Part shown: one piece after another, positions 41,663-51,555 of the stretch
Layout of the letters: every line of letters starts with the position of its first letter
How positions within the stretch are numbered: the first letter of the stretch is position 1
NCBI RefSeq assembly: GCF_002803845.1
Contig: NZ_CP024985.1
Coordinates: 6,769,501 to 6,833,500 of the forward strand
Reading direction: 5' to 3'
DNA: 64,000 nt
Origin: Streptomyces lavendulae subsp. lavendulae
GTDB lineage: Bacteria > Actinomycetota > Actinomycetes > Streptomycetales > Streptomycetaceae
Position numbers and translations under genes: made by a program
The notes under the pieces: model-generated
Seen by the model: the letters and a program-made list of their open reading frames with translations, nothing else
Told to the model about the DNA's origin: nothing
Database searches by the model: none

Positions 41663-43069
41663 ATGACCGCACCCACCCCGCGCCGGGCCCTCCTGGCCGT
41701 CGCCCTCGCCGCCGCCACCGCGGCCACCCTGCCCACGGGCCGCGCCGCCGCCACTCCGGACCCGGGCCCCGACCCGGGCCCCGACCCGGTCCCCGGCCCC
41801 GGAGCGGACGCCCCGGCCGCGGGAGGAGCGCCGGTCCGGCCGGTCGACAACCGGTTCTGGTACGCGTACGGCCACTGGCAGGCGGGCACCCACGGCGGCA
41901 CCACGGCCGTCCCGGGCGCCCGCCCCGGCCTGGAGATGGCCGCCGCGGCGGGCCGCACCGAGTACACCGACCCCCACACCGGGCGCCGGGCCGCCTGGGA
42001 GCACGCCACCTGGACCTCTCCGCTGCACCGCTCCGCCGTCCCCGCCACCGAGGTGATCGCCTCCTGGAACGCCCGCACCCCGGCCGGCACCTGGATCCAG
42101 ACCGAACTGCGCGGCACCTACACCGACGGCACCACCACCCCCTGGTACGTGATGGGCCGCTGGGCCTCCGGCGACGGCGACGTCCGCCGGACCTCCGTCG
42201 ACGGCCAGAGCGACGGCCGCAGCACCGTGTGGACCGACACCCTGGCCGTGGACCACCCCGCGACCGGAGTGCGCATCTGCGCCTGGCAGCTGCGCGTCAC
42301 CCTGTACCGCAGGCCCGGAGCGAGCCGGGGCCCCACGCTCTGGCTGGCCGGCGCGATGGCCTCGGACGTCCCCGACCGGTTCACGGTCCCCGCCTCCACC
42401 CCCTCGGGCACCGCCCGCGAACTGGAGGTGCCGCGCTACTCGCAGGAGGTCCACGCGGGCCAGTACCCGGAGTACGACAACGGCGGCGAGGCCTGGTGCA
42501 GTCCCACGTCCTCGCAGATGATCGTGGAGTTCTGGGGCGGCAGGCCCGGTGCGGAGTCCCTGTCCTGGGTCGATCCCGCGTACGCCGATCCCCAGGTCTG
42601 CCACGCTGCCCGCGCCACCTACGACGCCGCCTACAAGGGGTGCGGCAACTGGCCCTTCAACGCCGCCTACGCGGCCACCTACCCGGGCCTCGCCGGGGTG
42701 GTGACCCGGCTCGGCTCCCTGGCCGACCTGGAGACCCTGGTCCGGGCCGGCATCCCGGTGATCACGTCGCAGTCCTTCCGCGCGGAGGAACTGACCGGCG
42801 CGGGCTACGGCACGGCCGGCCACCTCATGACGGTGATCGGCTTCACCGCCGACGGGGACGTGATCGCCAACGACCCCAACTCGCCCGACAACGCCTCCGT
42901 CCGCCGGGTCTACCGGCGCCGCGAGTTCGAGAACATCTGGCTCCGCACCAAGCGCCACGACGCCGCGGGCAAGACCCGCTCCGGCAGCGGCGGCATCTGC
43001 TACCTCTACGGTCCGGCGGCGCCGGGCCGCGACCGGACCGCCGCTCTGAAGGCGGTCGGCGTGCTGTGA
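41663..43069 (+). CDS. Secreted C39-like cysteine peptidase
   Basis: This is a 468-residue exported protein. A signal peptide (RRALLAVALAAATAATLPTG, cleaved near AAA) is followed by a PDPGP-rich segment and a ~220-residue beta-rich region (NRFWYAYGHWQAG, WIQTELRGTYTDG). The C-terminal papain-like domain has the nucleophile in GGEAWCSPTSSQMIVEFWG, His in GHLMTVIGFT, and the following Asn/Asp in IANDPNSPDN, the Peptidase_C39_2 arrangement. ATG 41663 is assigned by the signal peptide; the Shine-Dalgarno is weak. A cell-wall or extracellular peptide target is likely but unproven. Confidence 0.9.
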   Translation: MTAPTPRRALLAVALAAATAATLPTGRAAATPDPGPDPGPDPVPGPGADAPAAGGAPVRPVDNRFWYAYGHWQAGTHGGTTAVPGARPGLEMAAAAGRTEYTDPHTGRRAAWEHATWTSPLHRSAVPATEVIASWNARTPAGTWIQTELRGTYTDGTTTPWYVMGRWASGDGDVRRTSVDGQSDGRSTVWTDTLAVDHPATGVRICAWQLRVTLYRRPGASRGPTLWLAGAMASDVPDRFTVPASTPSGTARELEVPRYSQEVHAGQYPEYDNGGEAWCSPTSSQMIVEFWGGRPGAESLSWVDPAYADPQVCHAARATYDAAYKGCGNWPFNAAYAATYPGLAGVVTRLGSLADLETLVRAGIPVITSQSFRAEELTGAGYGTAGHLMTVIGFTADGDVIANDPNSPDNASVRRVYRRREFENIWLRTKRHDAAGKTRSGSGGICYLYGPAAPGRDRTAALKAVGVL

Positions 43070-43151
43070 AAATCCGGCCCCTCCGCAGGGCTTAACGGGT
43101 CGAATCTGGGCATAAAGGCCGTGTAAGGCTTCTCATAGGAGGCAGCCCACC

Positions 43152-43583
43152 ATGACCACCCATTCGAGCATCGAACATCACCCGGACCTTGCCGAGATGC
43201 GCACTCGGTTCGAGCGGGTGACGAGCACCCCCGCCGCGCAGGCCGTGGAGGCGCTGGCCCTGATCACGGGCCTGTACCTGGCGGCCTCGCCGTGGATCGC
43301 CGGGTTCAGCATCCTGGGCCCGCTGGCCGTCAACAACCTGATCGCCGGCCTCGCCTTCTGCCTGTGCATGGGCGGGCTGGGATCGGCGTACGAGCGCACG
43401 CACGCGATGGCCTGGACGGCCGTGGCGATCGGCGCCTGGACGATCGTGGCGCCCTGGGTCATCGCCGGACCGATGGACGTCACCCGCAGCATCGTCAGCA
43501 ACGTGATCACCGGCGCGGTGGCCCTGTGCCTCGGCCTGGCCATGATGGCCATGGGCGGCGTCCGGCGCACCCGCTCCACCTGA
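43152..43583 (+). CDS. SPW-repeat membrane protein
   Basis: This is a 143-residue integral membrane protein with four hydrophobic helices arranged as two repeats. Each repeat contains the SPW-type signature: LAASPWIAGF near residue 48 and IVAPWVIAG near 103. The N-terminal 35 residues are soluble and acidic/His-containing. Function is unknown; the family is common in actinobacteria. ATAGGAGGCAG gives a strong ribosome binding site for ATG 43152. A strong terminator follows. Confidence 0.9.
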   Translation: MTTHSSIEHHPDLAEMRTRFERVTSTPAAQAVEALALITGLYLAASPWIAGFSILGPLAVNNLIAGLAFCLCMGGLGSAYERTHAMAWTAVAIGAWTIVAPWVIAGPMDVTRSIVSNVITGAVALCLGLAMMAMGGVRRTRST

Positions 43584-43602
43584 CCGCAGGCACCCGGTAC
43601 GC

Positions 43603-43652
43603 CGCCGGGCCCCGGAACCCCTCCGCGGGAAGGAGGGTTCCGGGGCCCGGCG
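43603..43652 (+). terminator. Strong terminator after the SPW-repeat gene
   Basis: The arms CGCCGGGCCCCGGAACCCC(TCC) at 43603-43624 and its complement at 43632-43652 pair over 21 bases with one bulged C, around a 7-base loop. It lies 20 bp after the stop. Confidence 0.8.
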
Positions 43653-43722
43653 CTGTGACGCGTGCCACCGGTGACCCACGTCATCTACCGCGAATGCCGC
43701 GAACGCTGGCACATTGGACGGC

Positions 43723-43881
43723 ATGACCGCACACACCGCCGCCCTGTCGGCCCGCGCCCGCGCCCGCAGCCTCGTCGGCACCGGGGGCCCCAAGGAAGAC
43801 TCCTCCTGGCTGGAGCACGTGCTCGGCTGGACGCTCGTGGTCGTCGTGGCCATGCTCGTCACCCAGCTCGGCTGGCTCTGA
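43723..43881 (+). CDS. SCO1431-type small membrane protein
   Basis: This is a 52-residue protein, too short for most gene finders. It has a basic N terminus (ARARARSLVGTGG), a short linker, and one C-terminal transmembrane helix (LGWTLVVVVAMLVTQLGWL). This is the pattern of the SCO1431 family, and its place in the locus matches that of SCO1431 as I recall. ATG 43723 lacks a strong ribosome binding site (GGACGGC upstream). Function is unknown. Confidence 0.75.
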   Translation: MTAHTAALSARARARSLVGTGGPKEDSSWLEHVLGWTLVVVVAMLVTQLGWL

Positions 43882-43923
43882 CCTCCGCCGCCGCCCGCAC
43901 CGCCCGCACCGGCGTTCCCGCCG

Positions 43924-44859
43924 CTACGAGGCCTCCAGCCGCAGCCCGTCCGTGACGATCTCGTCCGAGGTGACCAGCGCCTGCTCGGCGCTGACCCCGG
44001 TCATGAAGACGAACGGCGGGATCACCGGGGGAGCGGGCAGCCCCTCGGGGCTGAAGGTGACGCACAACAGCCCCTCGATGCACCCGCTGAACCGCGTCAG
44101 GTACAGGGTCACGTCGCCGCGCAGCTCAAGGGAGGCGGCGGCCAGACCGTACTCGCCGCCGTTCCCGTCACGGGTGCGCAGCCGGTAGTCGCGCAGCGAG
44201 GCCGCCGCCATCTTCAGCACCAGCACCCTGCGCGGCCCGTCCGCCGTGGGAACCTCGGAGACCCCGGCGAGTGCGAAGCCCCGCGGGGCGAAGAGCGAGG
44301 TGGTGACGGTCGGCGGAATCCGGGCCGCCGTCGGCACGGCGGTGACCGCGGGCCGCTCCACCCCCTGTGCCCGCGCCGGTGGCGCGCCCGTGGCCAGCGC
44401 CGCCAGCAGCACCACCGGCAGGGCTGCTGCCAGCGCCCGCGGCCCGCGGCCCTCCCGAGCGGGACCGCCCGTCTCCTCTCCCGCCGCCTCCCGCGCCGTC
44501 ACCGGGGTCCAGCCGAAGGCCAGCGCGCTGCCCGCGATCCCGAGCAGCATCCCGACGAGGAAGCCGCCCAGGTTGGTCGCCACGAAGGACAGCACCGACA
44601 GCAGCAGCGCGTGGACCGATACGTACGCACGGGCCTGCGGCACGCACCACAGGAAGAGCCCCGCCACGATCAGCGCGGCCCCGATGCCGATGGCCGCGAT
44701 CCCGCCCGGACCCAGGCTGACCAGTACGGTCACCGGGCAGAGCGGGACCAGCAGCAGTTCGGCCCCGCCCAGCACCAGCAGCAGCCCGCCCCAGAAGGGC
44801 CGGGTGCGCCGCCAGGCGCGCAGCCGCCGCAGCGGCGGAGCCGGACGCCCTAGAAGCAC
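43924..44859 (-). CDS. DUF6114 membrane protein
   Basis: This is a 311-residue protein. The N-terminal ~110 residues form four membrane helices (RPFWGGLLLVLGGAELLLVP, GIAAIGIGAALIVAGLFLW, LSFVATNLGGFLVGMLLGI), the DUF6114 unit. An Ala-rich helix (LAAALPVVLLAALATG) comes next, followed by an extracellular beta-rich tail (VTLYLTRFSGCIEGLLCVTF) with a Cys pair. It overlaps the end of the DUF6230 gene upstream by 10 bases, a pairing conserved in Streptomyces. The partner's exported domain and this tail may interact at the cell surface. Function is unknown. Confidence 0.82.
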   Translation of the reverse strand: MLLGRPAPPLRRLRAWRRTRPFWGGLLLVLGGAELLLVPLCPVTVLVSLGPGGIAAIGIGAALIVAGLFLWCVPQARAYVSVHALLLSVLSFVATNLGGFLVGMLLGIAGSALAFGWTPVTAREAAGEETGGPAREGRGPRALAAALPVVLLAALATGAPPARAQGVERPAVTAVPTAARIPPTVTTSLFAPRGFALAGVSEVPTADGPRRVLVLKMAAASLRDYRLRTRDGNGGEYGLAAASLELRGDVTLYLTRFSGCIEGLLCVTFSPEGLPAPPVIPPFVFMTGVSAEQALVTSDEIVTDGLRLEAS

Positions 44860-45512
44860 TTCTCGCCGTCCAGACCGACGTGCAGCCGCATCCCCTTGAG
44901 CCGGAAGTTCCCGCCGGTCGCGGACCAGGCGTGCGACCGTACGCCCGCCACCTCGATGTTCCCTGCCTGGAGCCCGAACGCGCCCGGCGCGCCCTTCACC
45001 CCGTCCACCTCGTCGAGGGTGGAGGCGTCCCGGCCGATCTGGGCCGTGCCGAAGGTGGCGTCGCCGCTCAGGTCCTCGCCGTCGATGACCAGGTTGCTGG
45101 CGGTCACCTCGCCCGCCGGGCCGCCCGCGGTCAGCTTGAACACCACCTTCCCGACCGGGGTGTCCACCTCCGCCGCCTGGCAGATGTCGCTGAGGGTGGC
45201 CTGCCCGATGCCCAGCAGGGCGACGGGATGCCCCTTGCCGTCGGCGGAGCGGTCCGTCTGCACGTAGGAGGCGAGCCCCTTGCTGGTCAGCTTCGAGGAG
45301 GAGACCTGGAAGGCGGTCCCCGAGACGGCGAAGGACGCGGCCAGCGCGCCCTGGGCCGTCACCACGGCCAGCGCGCCGACCGCGACGAGCGCCGGCAGCG
45401 CGACGGCCGCCGACCTCCTCCAGTCCACCCGCCCCTCGGCGGCCGCCCTCCGGCCCGTGTCCGGGGCCCTGCCCGTGCCCCTGTCCGTGCCCGTGCCCTT
45501 GTCCGTACCCAT
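44850..45512 (-). CDS. DUF6230 exported protein
   Basis: This is a 220-residue protein with a charged N terminus, one signal-anchor helix (AAVALPALVAVGALAVVTAQ) and a beta-rich extracellular domain. The latter has SFAVSGTAFQVSSSKLTSKG, two spaced cysteines (SDICQAAEV and the penultimate EKCF), and NFRLKGMRLHV. It is the DUF6230 partner of DUF6114. ATG 45512 has GGGAGGCACACG upstream. The TetR gene starts divergently 170 bp away and is the likely regulator. Confidence 0.86.
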   Translation of the reverse strand: MGTDKGTGTDRGTGRAPDTGRRAAAEGRVDWRRSAAVALPALVAVGALAVVTAQGALAASFAVSGTAFQVSSSKLTSKGLASYVQTDRSADGKGHPVALLGIGQATLSDICQAAEVDTPVGKVVFKLTAGGPAGEVTASNLVIDGEDLSGDATFGTAQIGRDASTLDEVDGVKGAPGAFGLQAGNIEVAGVRSHAWSATGGNFRLKGMRLHVGLDGEKCF

Positions 45513-45681
45513 GGCGTGTGCCTCCCGTACGTCGTCCGGTGCGCGGGGGAACCGCGCGGGAAATTGCGGGGGAGTTGCGGGGGATGTGCGCAGGATCTGC
45601 GGAGCGGAGGTGTGCGCGGGCCCGCCGGACATCTCTGCCATACTGCGGGCGTCCTGTGGCAGTTCGAGGCTAGGGCCGAAT

Positions 45682-46383
45682 TTGAATATTAGTCAACAGC
45701 GGGGTACGACCGGCCGTTCGCAGGTCCGCAGGGCCGAACTGATAGCGATCGGGCGGAAGTTGTTCGCCGACACCTCGTACGACGCCCTCTCCGTCGACGA
45801 CATCGCCCAGCACGCGGGCGTCGCCAAGGGGCTCATCTACTACTACTTCAAGAGCAAGCGCGGTTATTACCTCGCGATCGTCGAGGACTCGGTCGCCGAA
45901 CTCGTCGCCCGCGCCACCGGCGAGCCGGACCTGCCGGGCGCCGAGCGGGTCCGCCGCACGATCGACGGCTACCTCCACTACGCCGAGCACCACCACGCCG
46001 CCTACCGCACCATCGTCACCGGCGGGGTCGGTTCCGACGCCGAGGTGCTGGCCATCCGGGACGGGGTCCGCGAGGAGCTCGTGGCCGCGATCGCCGAGGG
46101 CGCGTACGGGCGCCGCACGGTCCCGCCACTGGCCCGCCTCGCCCTGGTCGGCTGGCTCTCCGGGGTGGAGGGCGCCACCCTCGACTGGATCGGCTCCGCC
46201 GGCGCCGAGGGGCAGCCCGGGCGGCCGGAGCTGGCCGCGCTGCTGGTGCGCCAGCTGCGCGCGACACTCACCGTGATCGAGGAGTTCGTCCCGGAGTGCC
46301 CCGCGCCTCCAGCGGCCTCCGACGGGCCCGCGAGCCCGCCGGACGATCATCGCGATCGGGTAGCGGTGACGGAAAGCGCCTGA
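45682..46383 (+). CDS. TetR-family transcriptional regulator (TTG start)
   Basis: This is a 233-residue regulator. The N-terminal HTH is classical: ELIAIGRKLFADTSYDALSV, then DIAQHAGVAKGLIYYYFKSK. The C-terminal ligand/dimer domain is helical (TIDGYLHYAEHHHAAYRTIV). The only start near the family N terminus is TTG 45682 (NISQQRG), after CTAGGG; no ATG or GTG fits. The start sits in an AT-rich patch (TTTGAATATTAG) that also marks the divergent promoter. Likely controls the DUF6230/DUF6114 genes. Confidence 0.85.
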   Translation: MNISQQRGTTGRSQVRRAELIAIGRKLFADTSYDALSVDDIAQHAGVAKGLIYYYFKSKRGYYLAIVEDSVAELVARATGEPDLPGAERVRRTIDGYLHYAEHHHAAYRTIVTGGVGSDAEVLAIRDGVREELVAAIAEGAYGRRTVPPLARLALVGWLSGVEGATLDWIGSAGAEGQPGRPELAALLVRQLRATLTVIEEFVPECPAPPAASDGPASPPDDHRDRVAVTESA

Positions 46384-46528
46384 TCGGGCATACTCAACCC
46401 GCCGCAGCCTCTGAGCGGGCCGTTCCGTGATCCGGGAGGGCAGCATCGGCTGTGAGTACCGAGACCCGGCGGCGCGTCCCACACCTCACGCGTCGTCGCC
46501 GTGCCCGACGAGGGAGGAGAGCGCCGCC

Positions 46529-47701
<1,173 letters not shown>

Positions 47702-47712
47702 ACGGGACGGGC

Positions 47713-48093
47713 GTGGAGCTCCTCGTCCGCCCGGACCTGACCGAAGCCGAGCTGAACGCCCTGTTCGCCGCGGCCTGGCCCGGACACCGGACCGCGTCCT
47801 TCGCCCCGGTGCTGGAACGCAGCCTGGCCTGGATCGCCGCCCGTGAGGGCGGCCGGCTGGTCGGGTACGTCAACGTCGCCTGGGACGGAGGGGCGCACGC
47901 CTTCGTCCTCGACACCACGGTCCACCCGGACCTGCGGCGGTCCGGGCTCGGGGTCCGCCTGGTGCGGGCGGCCGCCGACGCGGCGCGGGCGCGCGGCGCG
48001 CAGTGGCTGCACGTCGACTACGAGCCGCACCTCGAACCCTTCTACGCGGCCTGCGGCTTCCGCCCGACAGCGGCGGGGCTGCTGGCGCTCTGA
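47713..48093 (+). CDS. GNAT-family N-acetyltransferase
   Basis: This is a 126-residue, minimal-length acetyltransferase. TTVHPDLRRSGLGVRLVRAA contains the R/Q-x-x-G-x-G/A acetyl-CoA motif. FYAACGFRPTAAGLLAL is the typical C terminus. GTG 47713 follows GGGACGG, 11 bp past the acyl-CoA dehydrogenase stop, so they are co-transcribed. It converges with the next minus-strand gene with a 6-bp gap. Substrate unknown. Confidence 0.88.
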   Translation: MELLVRPDLTEAELNALFAAAWPGHRTASFAPVLERSLAWIAAREGGRLVGYVNVAWDGGAHAFVLDTTVHPDLRRSGLGVRLVRAAADAARARGAQWLHVDYEPHLEPFYAACGFRPTAAGLLAL

Positions 48094-48099
48094 GCCCGC

Positions 48100-48417
48100 T
48101 CAGGGGCTGCCGTAGAGGGGGCCGTTCGGCCAGATGGGGGAGGAGGCGATCCGGGACCACTCCGGATCGCGCCGCCCCGGCAGGGTCCGGCCGTCGGCGG
48201 CCCAGCGCGCGAGCAGGGCGCCGTAGATCGGCGGATCGGGATGCCGCTGCCGGGGGGCCTGCTGCCGCCCGTCCGCCCGCCCGTCCGCCCGCTCCGCAGT
48301 CCGGTCCGCCGTCCGCTCGGAGGGCCGGTCGAACTGCTGAACCGATTCTTCGGAGCCGGGGGGAGCCGGGCGCCGCCGGCGGCCCGCTCTCGGCGCGGGC
48401 GTCTCCACAGTCGTCAT
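48100..48417 (-). CDS. Conserved small hypothetical, Arg-rich
   Basis: This is a 105-residue protein. The N-terminal two thirds are disordered and rich in Arg, Ala and Asp (ERTADRTAERADGRADGRQQ). The C-terminal 45 residues hold a conserved-looking motif, PPIYGALLARWAADGRTLPG followed by RRDPEWSR, that I recognise from many short Streptomyces proteins of unknown function. ATG 48417 has no clear ribosome binding site. It is convergent with the GNAT gene. Confidence 0.7.
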   Translation of the reverse strand: MTTVETPAPRAGRRRRPAPPGSEESVQQFDRPSERTADRTAERADGRADGRQQAPRQRHPDPPIYGALLARWAADGRTLPGRRDPEWSRIASSPIWPNGPLYGSP

Positions 48418-48645
48418 GTACGGCCAACGCCGGACCCGATCCGGGGGTAACCGCCACCCGCCCGCGCCCATCCGTTCGAGGCGTCCCTCGCGGAACCGGC
48501 GCGCTTCCGGGGCCGTCGCGGCCCACCCCGTGGCCGGGTGTGCCGAGCTGTCAGGATGTGCCACGACTCTGGCCGCGCACCCCGTTTCTGACGTACCGTC
48601 ATATCCGCTCAGCCGCCGACCACCCCTGCGCCCAGGAGGTTTGCC

Positions 48646-49782
48646 GTGCCCGCGGACCGCCCCGTTCCCCTCGACGAATACCCCGTCCACCAGGCCCCCC
48701 TGTCGATGAAGCACCTGGTCACCGGCGACCGCAACGCCTACGACCGCTGCATCTTCCACGTCTTCGACCACACCGGCCGCGCCGTCCTCATCCTCGGCCT
48801 CGGCGTCTACCCCAACGCCGGCGTCATAGACGCCTACGCCACCCTCCGCCTCGGCGGCGAACTCCTCGCCGTCCGCGCCTCCGACGCCCTCACCGACGAC
48901 CGGATGAACCTCTGCGTCGGGCCGCTGTCGATCACCGTCGACGCCCCCCTGCGCCGGCTCACCCTGCGCTGCGACCCCGACCCCGACGACCCGCACGGGC
49001 TCTCGTACGACATCACCTGGACCGCGGCCTTCCCCGCCGTCTGGGAACCCCACCACGTCCAGCGCCGCGGCGACCGCCTCATGCTGGAGGGCCGCCGCTT
49101 CGTCCAGGCCGGCCAGGTCACCGGCACCCTCCGCGCCAAGGGGGAGGAGTTCACCCTCACCCCCGGCGAATGGACCGGAACCCGCGACCGCAGCTGGGGC
49201 GTGCGCCCCATCCCCGGCGAGGACGGCGGCCGGGCCGCCGAGGAGCACCGCCCCGAGGGCTTCCACTGGCTCTGGATCCCCGTCCGGTTCGAGGACCGCT
49301 TCCTCATGGTCATCGCCCAGGAGGACGCCGACGGCCACCGCACCCTGAACGAGGCCGTCCAGGTCTTCCCCGAGGACAGCGGCCGCCACGACGTCCAGCT
49401 CGGCTGGCCCCAGACGGAGATCCGCTACCGCCCCGGCACCCGCCACCCCGAGAGCGCCGTCGTCCACCTCACCGACCCCTCCCGCAAGCCCCTCGAACTC
49501 GGCGTGCAGATCCTCGCCTCCTCCCCGCTCGCCGTCGGCGCCGGCTACCCGCCCGCCACCGACTGGCAGCACGGCAGCTGGCAGGGCCGCGGCTGGACCG
49601 ACCGCCGCGTCTACGACCTCACCGACCCCGCCGCCCACCCCATGGCCGCCTTCGGCGTCACCGACCACGCCGCCCGCTTCACCCTGGAGGGCCGCACCGG
49701 CTTCGGCATCTTCGAACACGGCAGCTTCGGCCGCCACGACCCCAGCGGCTTCGCCGACTACTCCTCCGTCGCCCCGCACTGA
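48646..49782 (+). CDS. Conserved hypothetical paired with phosphotransferase
   Basis: This is a 378-residue beta-rich protein of unknown function with CrtC/hydroxyneurosporene-synthase-like character (many Trp, Gly and Arg turns: WTAAFPAVWEPHHVQR, GTRDRSWGVRPIPGED, FHWLWIPVRFED). I know related proteins only as DUF7064/DUF7065-type. A strong ribosome binding site (CAGGAGGTTTG) precedes GTG 48646. The phosphotransferase gene starts 12 bp after its stop, so the two probably act on the same small molecule, perhaps a lipid or CoA-linked compound. Confidence 0.8.
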   Translation: MPADRPVPLDEYPVHQAPLSMKHLVTGDRNAYDRCIFHVFDHTGRAVLILGLGVYPNAGVIDAYATLRLGGELLAVRASDALTDDRMNLCVGPLSITVDAPLRRLTLRCDPDPDDPHGLSYDITWTAAFPAVWEPHHVQRRGDRLMLEGRRFVQAGQVTGTLRAKGEEFTLTPGEWTGTRDRSWGVRPIPGEDGGRAAEEHRPEGFHWLWIPVRFEDRFLMVIAQEDADGHRTLNEAVQVFPEDSGRHDVQLGWPQTEIRYRPGTRHPESAVVHLTDPSRKPLELGVQILASSPLAVGAGYPPATDWQHGSWQGRGWTDRRVYDLTDPAAHPMAAFGVTDHAARFTLEGRTGFGIFEHGSFGRHDPSGFADYSSVAPH

Positions 49783-49794
49783 AGGAGCCCGTCC

Positions 49795-50886
49795 ATGGCC
49801 ACGGCACCACGCCCGCGCACCTCCACCCGCGAACCGGCGGACCTCGGCCGCCGCCTCGCCTCCTGGCTCGACCGCCACCTGCCCGGGGCGCGGGTGACCC
49901 ACCCCACCGTCCCCGCCTCCAACGGCATGTCCAGCGAGACCCTGCTCTTCGACATCGAACACCCGGACGCGCCCGTCCGCGCCTGCGCCCTGCGCCTGGC
50001 CGCCGACCCGGCCGCCTACACCGTCTTCCCCTCCTACGACATGACCCGCCAGCACCGCGTCATGAGCCTGGTCGCCGCCCACACCGACCTGCCCGTACCG
50101 CGCGTGCTGTGGCTGGAGGAGGACCCCGCCCCGCTCGGGGCGCCGTTCTTCGTCATGGCCCGCGCCGAGGGACGCGTACCGCCCGACGTCATGCCCTACA
50201 CCTACGAGGGCAACTGGCTGCACGCCGCCACCGACGCCGAACGCGCCGCCCTCCAGGACGCCAGCATCTCCCTGCTGGCCCGGCTCCACGACCAGTTCCC
50301 CGCCAAGGAGGCCGAGTTCCTCCTCCCGGCCGGCGCGGGCAGCCCGCTGCGCCGCCACGTCGACGTCCAGCGCGCCTACTACTCCTGGGTCGTCTCCGGC
50401 CTGTCCCGCTCACCCCTGCTGGAACGCGCCTTCGACCGGCTGGAGGAACTCTGGCCGGCCGACGAGGGCGAGCCCGTCCTGAACTGGGGCGACGCCCGCA
50501 TCGGCAACGTCGTCTACGACGGCTTCGAGCCGGTCGCGGTCCTCGACTGGGAAATGGCCGGCTACGCGCCCCGCGAGGTGGACCTCGGCTGGACCGTCTA
50601 CCTGCACCGCTTCTTCCAGGACCTGACCGTCGGCTTCGGCCAGAGCGGCCTGCCGGACTTCCTGCGCCGCGAGGACCTGGAACGCCGGTACGCCGAACTC
50701 ACCGGGCACACCCCGCGGGACATGGAGTTCCACACCCTCTACGCCGCCCTGCGGCACGGGATCGTCATGCTGCGCATCGCCTACCGGCAGGCGCACTTCG
50801 GGGAGGTCGAGGTCCCCGCCGATCCGGACGGCCTGATCCTGCACCACGGCAGCCTCGCCGCCATGGTGCAGGGCACCTACTGGTAG
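49795..50886 (+). CDS. APH/ACAD10-like phosphotransferase
   Basis: This is a 363-residue kinase of the aminoglycoside-phosphotransferase fold. The catalytic loop is VLNWGDARIGNVVYDG (N-W-G-D-x4-N in place of H-G-D) and the metal-binding Asp is in AVLDWEMAGYAPREVDLGW. RALP-type lid residues are in FVMARAEGRVPPD. The branch resembles ACAD10/11 N-terminal kinases, which phosphorylate 4-hydroxyacyl-CoAs. An acyl-CoA dehydrogenase lies 2 kb upstream. AAGGAGCCCG precedes ATG 49795. Not likely to be a resistance gene. Confidence 0.86.
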   Translation: MATAPRPRTSTREPADLGRRLASWLDRHLPGARVTHPTVPASNGMSSETLLFDIEHPDAPVRACALRLAADPAAYTVFPSYDMTRQHRVMSLVAAHTDLPVPRVLWLEEDPAPLGAPFFVMARAEGRVPPDVMPYTYEGNWLHAATDAERAALQDASISLLARLHDQFPAKEAEFLLPAGAGSPLRRHVDVQRAYYSWVVSGLSRSPLLERAFDRLEELWPADEGEPVLNWGDARIGNVVYDGFEPVAVLDWEMAGYAPREVDLGWTVYLHRFFQDLTVGFGQSGLPDFLRREDLERRYAELTGHTPRDMEFHTLYAALRHGIVMLRIAYRQAHFGEVEVPADPDGLILHHGSLAAMVQGTYW

Positions 50887-50894
50887 CCGTGGCC

Positions 50895-51335
50895 TCAGGC
50901 GGCCTGCGCGTGCTGGCGCATCTGCGGCAGCGGGGCCGCCACCGCCCGGACCGGACGCGAGCCCGGACCGCCGACGTGCGAGAAGGGCTGCGTCCGCCAG
51001 TCGAGACCCTGCGGCAGGTCGAAGTGGACCACTTCGAGCTCCTGCCCCTCGGGCTGGAGCGCGCCCACCGTCGGCAGCGCGTCCGCGACCGGCCGGCCGG
51101 TGCCCGCGCACACCGTGAGCCCGAACGGGTTCCACGGGCTCAGGCACAGCGCGTGCTGCGGCAGCCGCTCCTCGTCCGCGACGAGGGCGATCGACTGACC
51201 GCAGTCGGGGCAGACCGCGTGGTGGATCTCGAACCCCTCCGCTTCGTCGAGGTACTCCTCGTCGTCCGCGTACGCGGTCTCGATCAGTTCCAGGGGCTCC
51301 GGTTCGATGCGACCGGAGCGCTTGGTGTTCAGCAT
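50895..51335 (-). CDS. Hypothetical protein with CxxC zinc knuckle
   Basis: This is a 146-residue protein of unknown function. After an acidic start (ETAYADDEEYLDEAEGFEIH) it has VCPDCGQSIALVADEE, a CxxC knuckle, with two further Cys (ALCLSP, VCAGTG) that could complete a zinc site. The rest is Pro/Gly-rich (FDLPQGLDWRTQPFSH). AAGGGGGAGTAC precedes ATG 51335. It is divergent from the Lrp gene and converges on the phosphotransferase with an 8-bp gap. Confidence 0.78.
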   Translation of the reverse strand: MLNTKRSGRIEPEPLELIETAYADDEEYLDEAEGFEIHHAVCPDCGQSIALVADEERLPQHALCLSPWNPFGLTVCAGTGRPVADALPTVGALQPEGQELEVVHFDLPQGLDWRTQPFSHVGGPGSRPVRAVAAPLPQMRQHAQAA

Positions 51336-51555
51336 GGATGTACTCCCCCTTGGGTGGGCCGGGCGGGCAGGTTCTTCGGCCACGGCCACACCAAGCACTT
51401 CCCGCCGCGCGGCACGAGTAACCGCGACGGCCCGCCGTACGCCCGCCCACCCCTGTGGCTTTGGTCACATGCCCGGTGCAGGTGCCGGTTCTGCGGGCAC
51501 TTCGGCGTGGACACCGCTGTGCCTGGAGCGGCTCTGGGCAATAGGTTGAGCGGCT

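Noticed and set aside
38548..43000. A type VII secretion locus around the EccA-like gene
   Set aside because: No WXG100, EccB/C/D/E or mycosin gene is present; the flanking genes are a transposase, a kinase and a C39-like peptidase.
49795..50886. Antibiotic-resistance phosphotransferase
   Set aside because: The catalytic loop is of the ACAD10-like branch and the context is a metabolic DUF gene, not resistance or biosynthesis.
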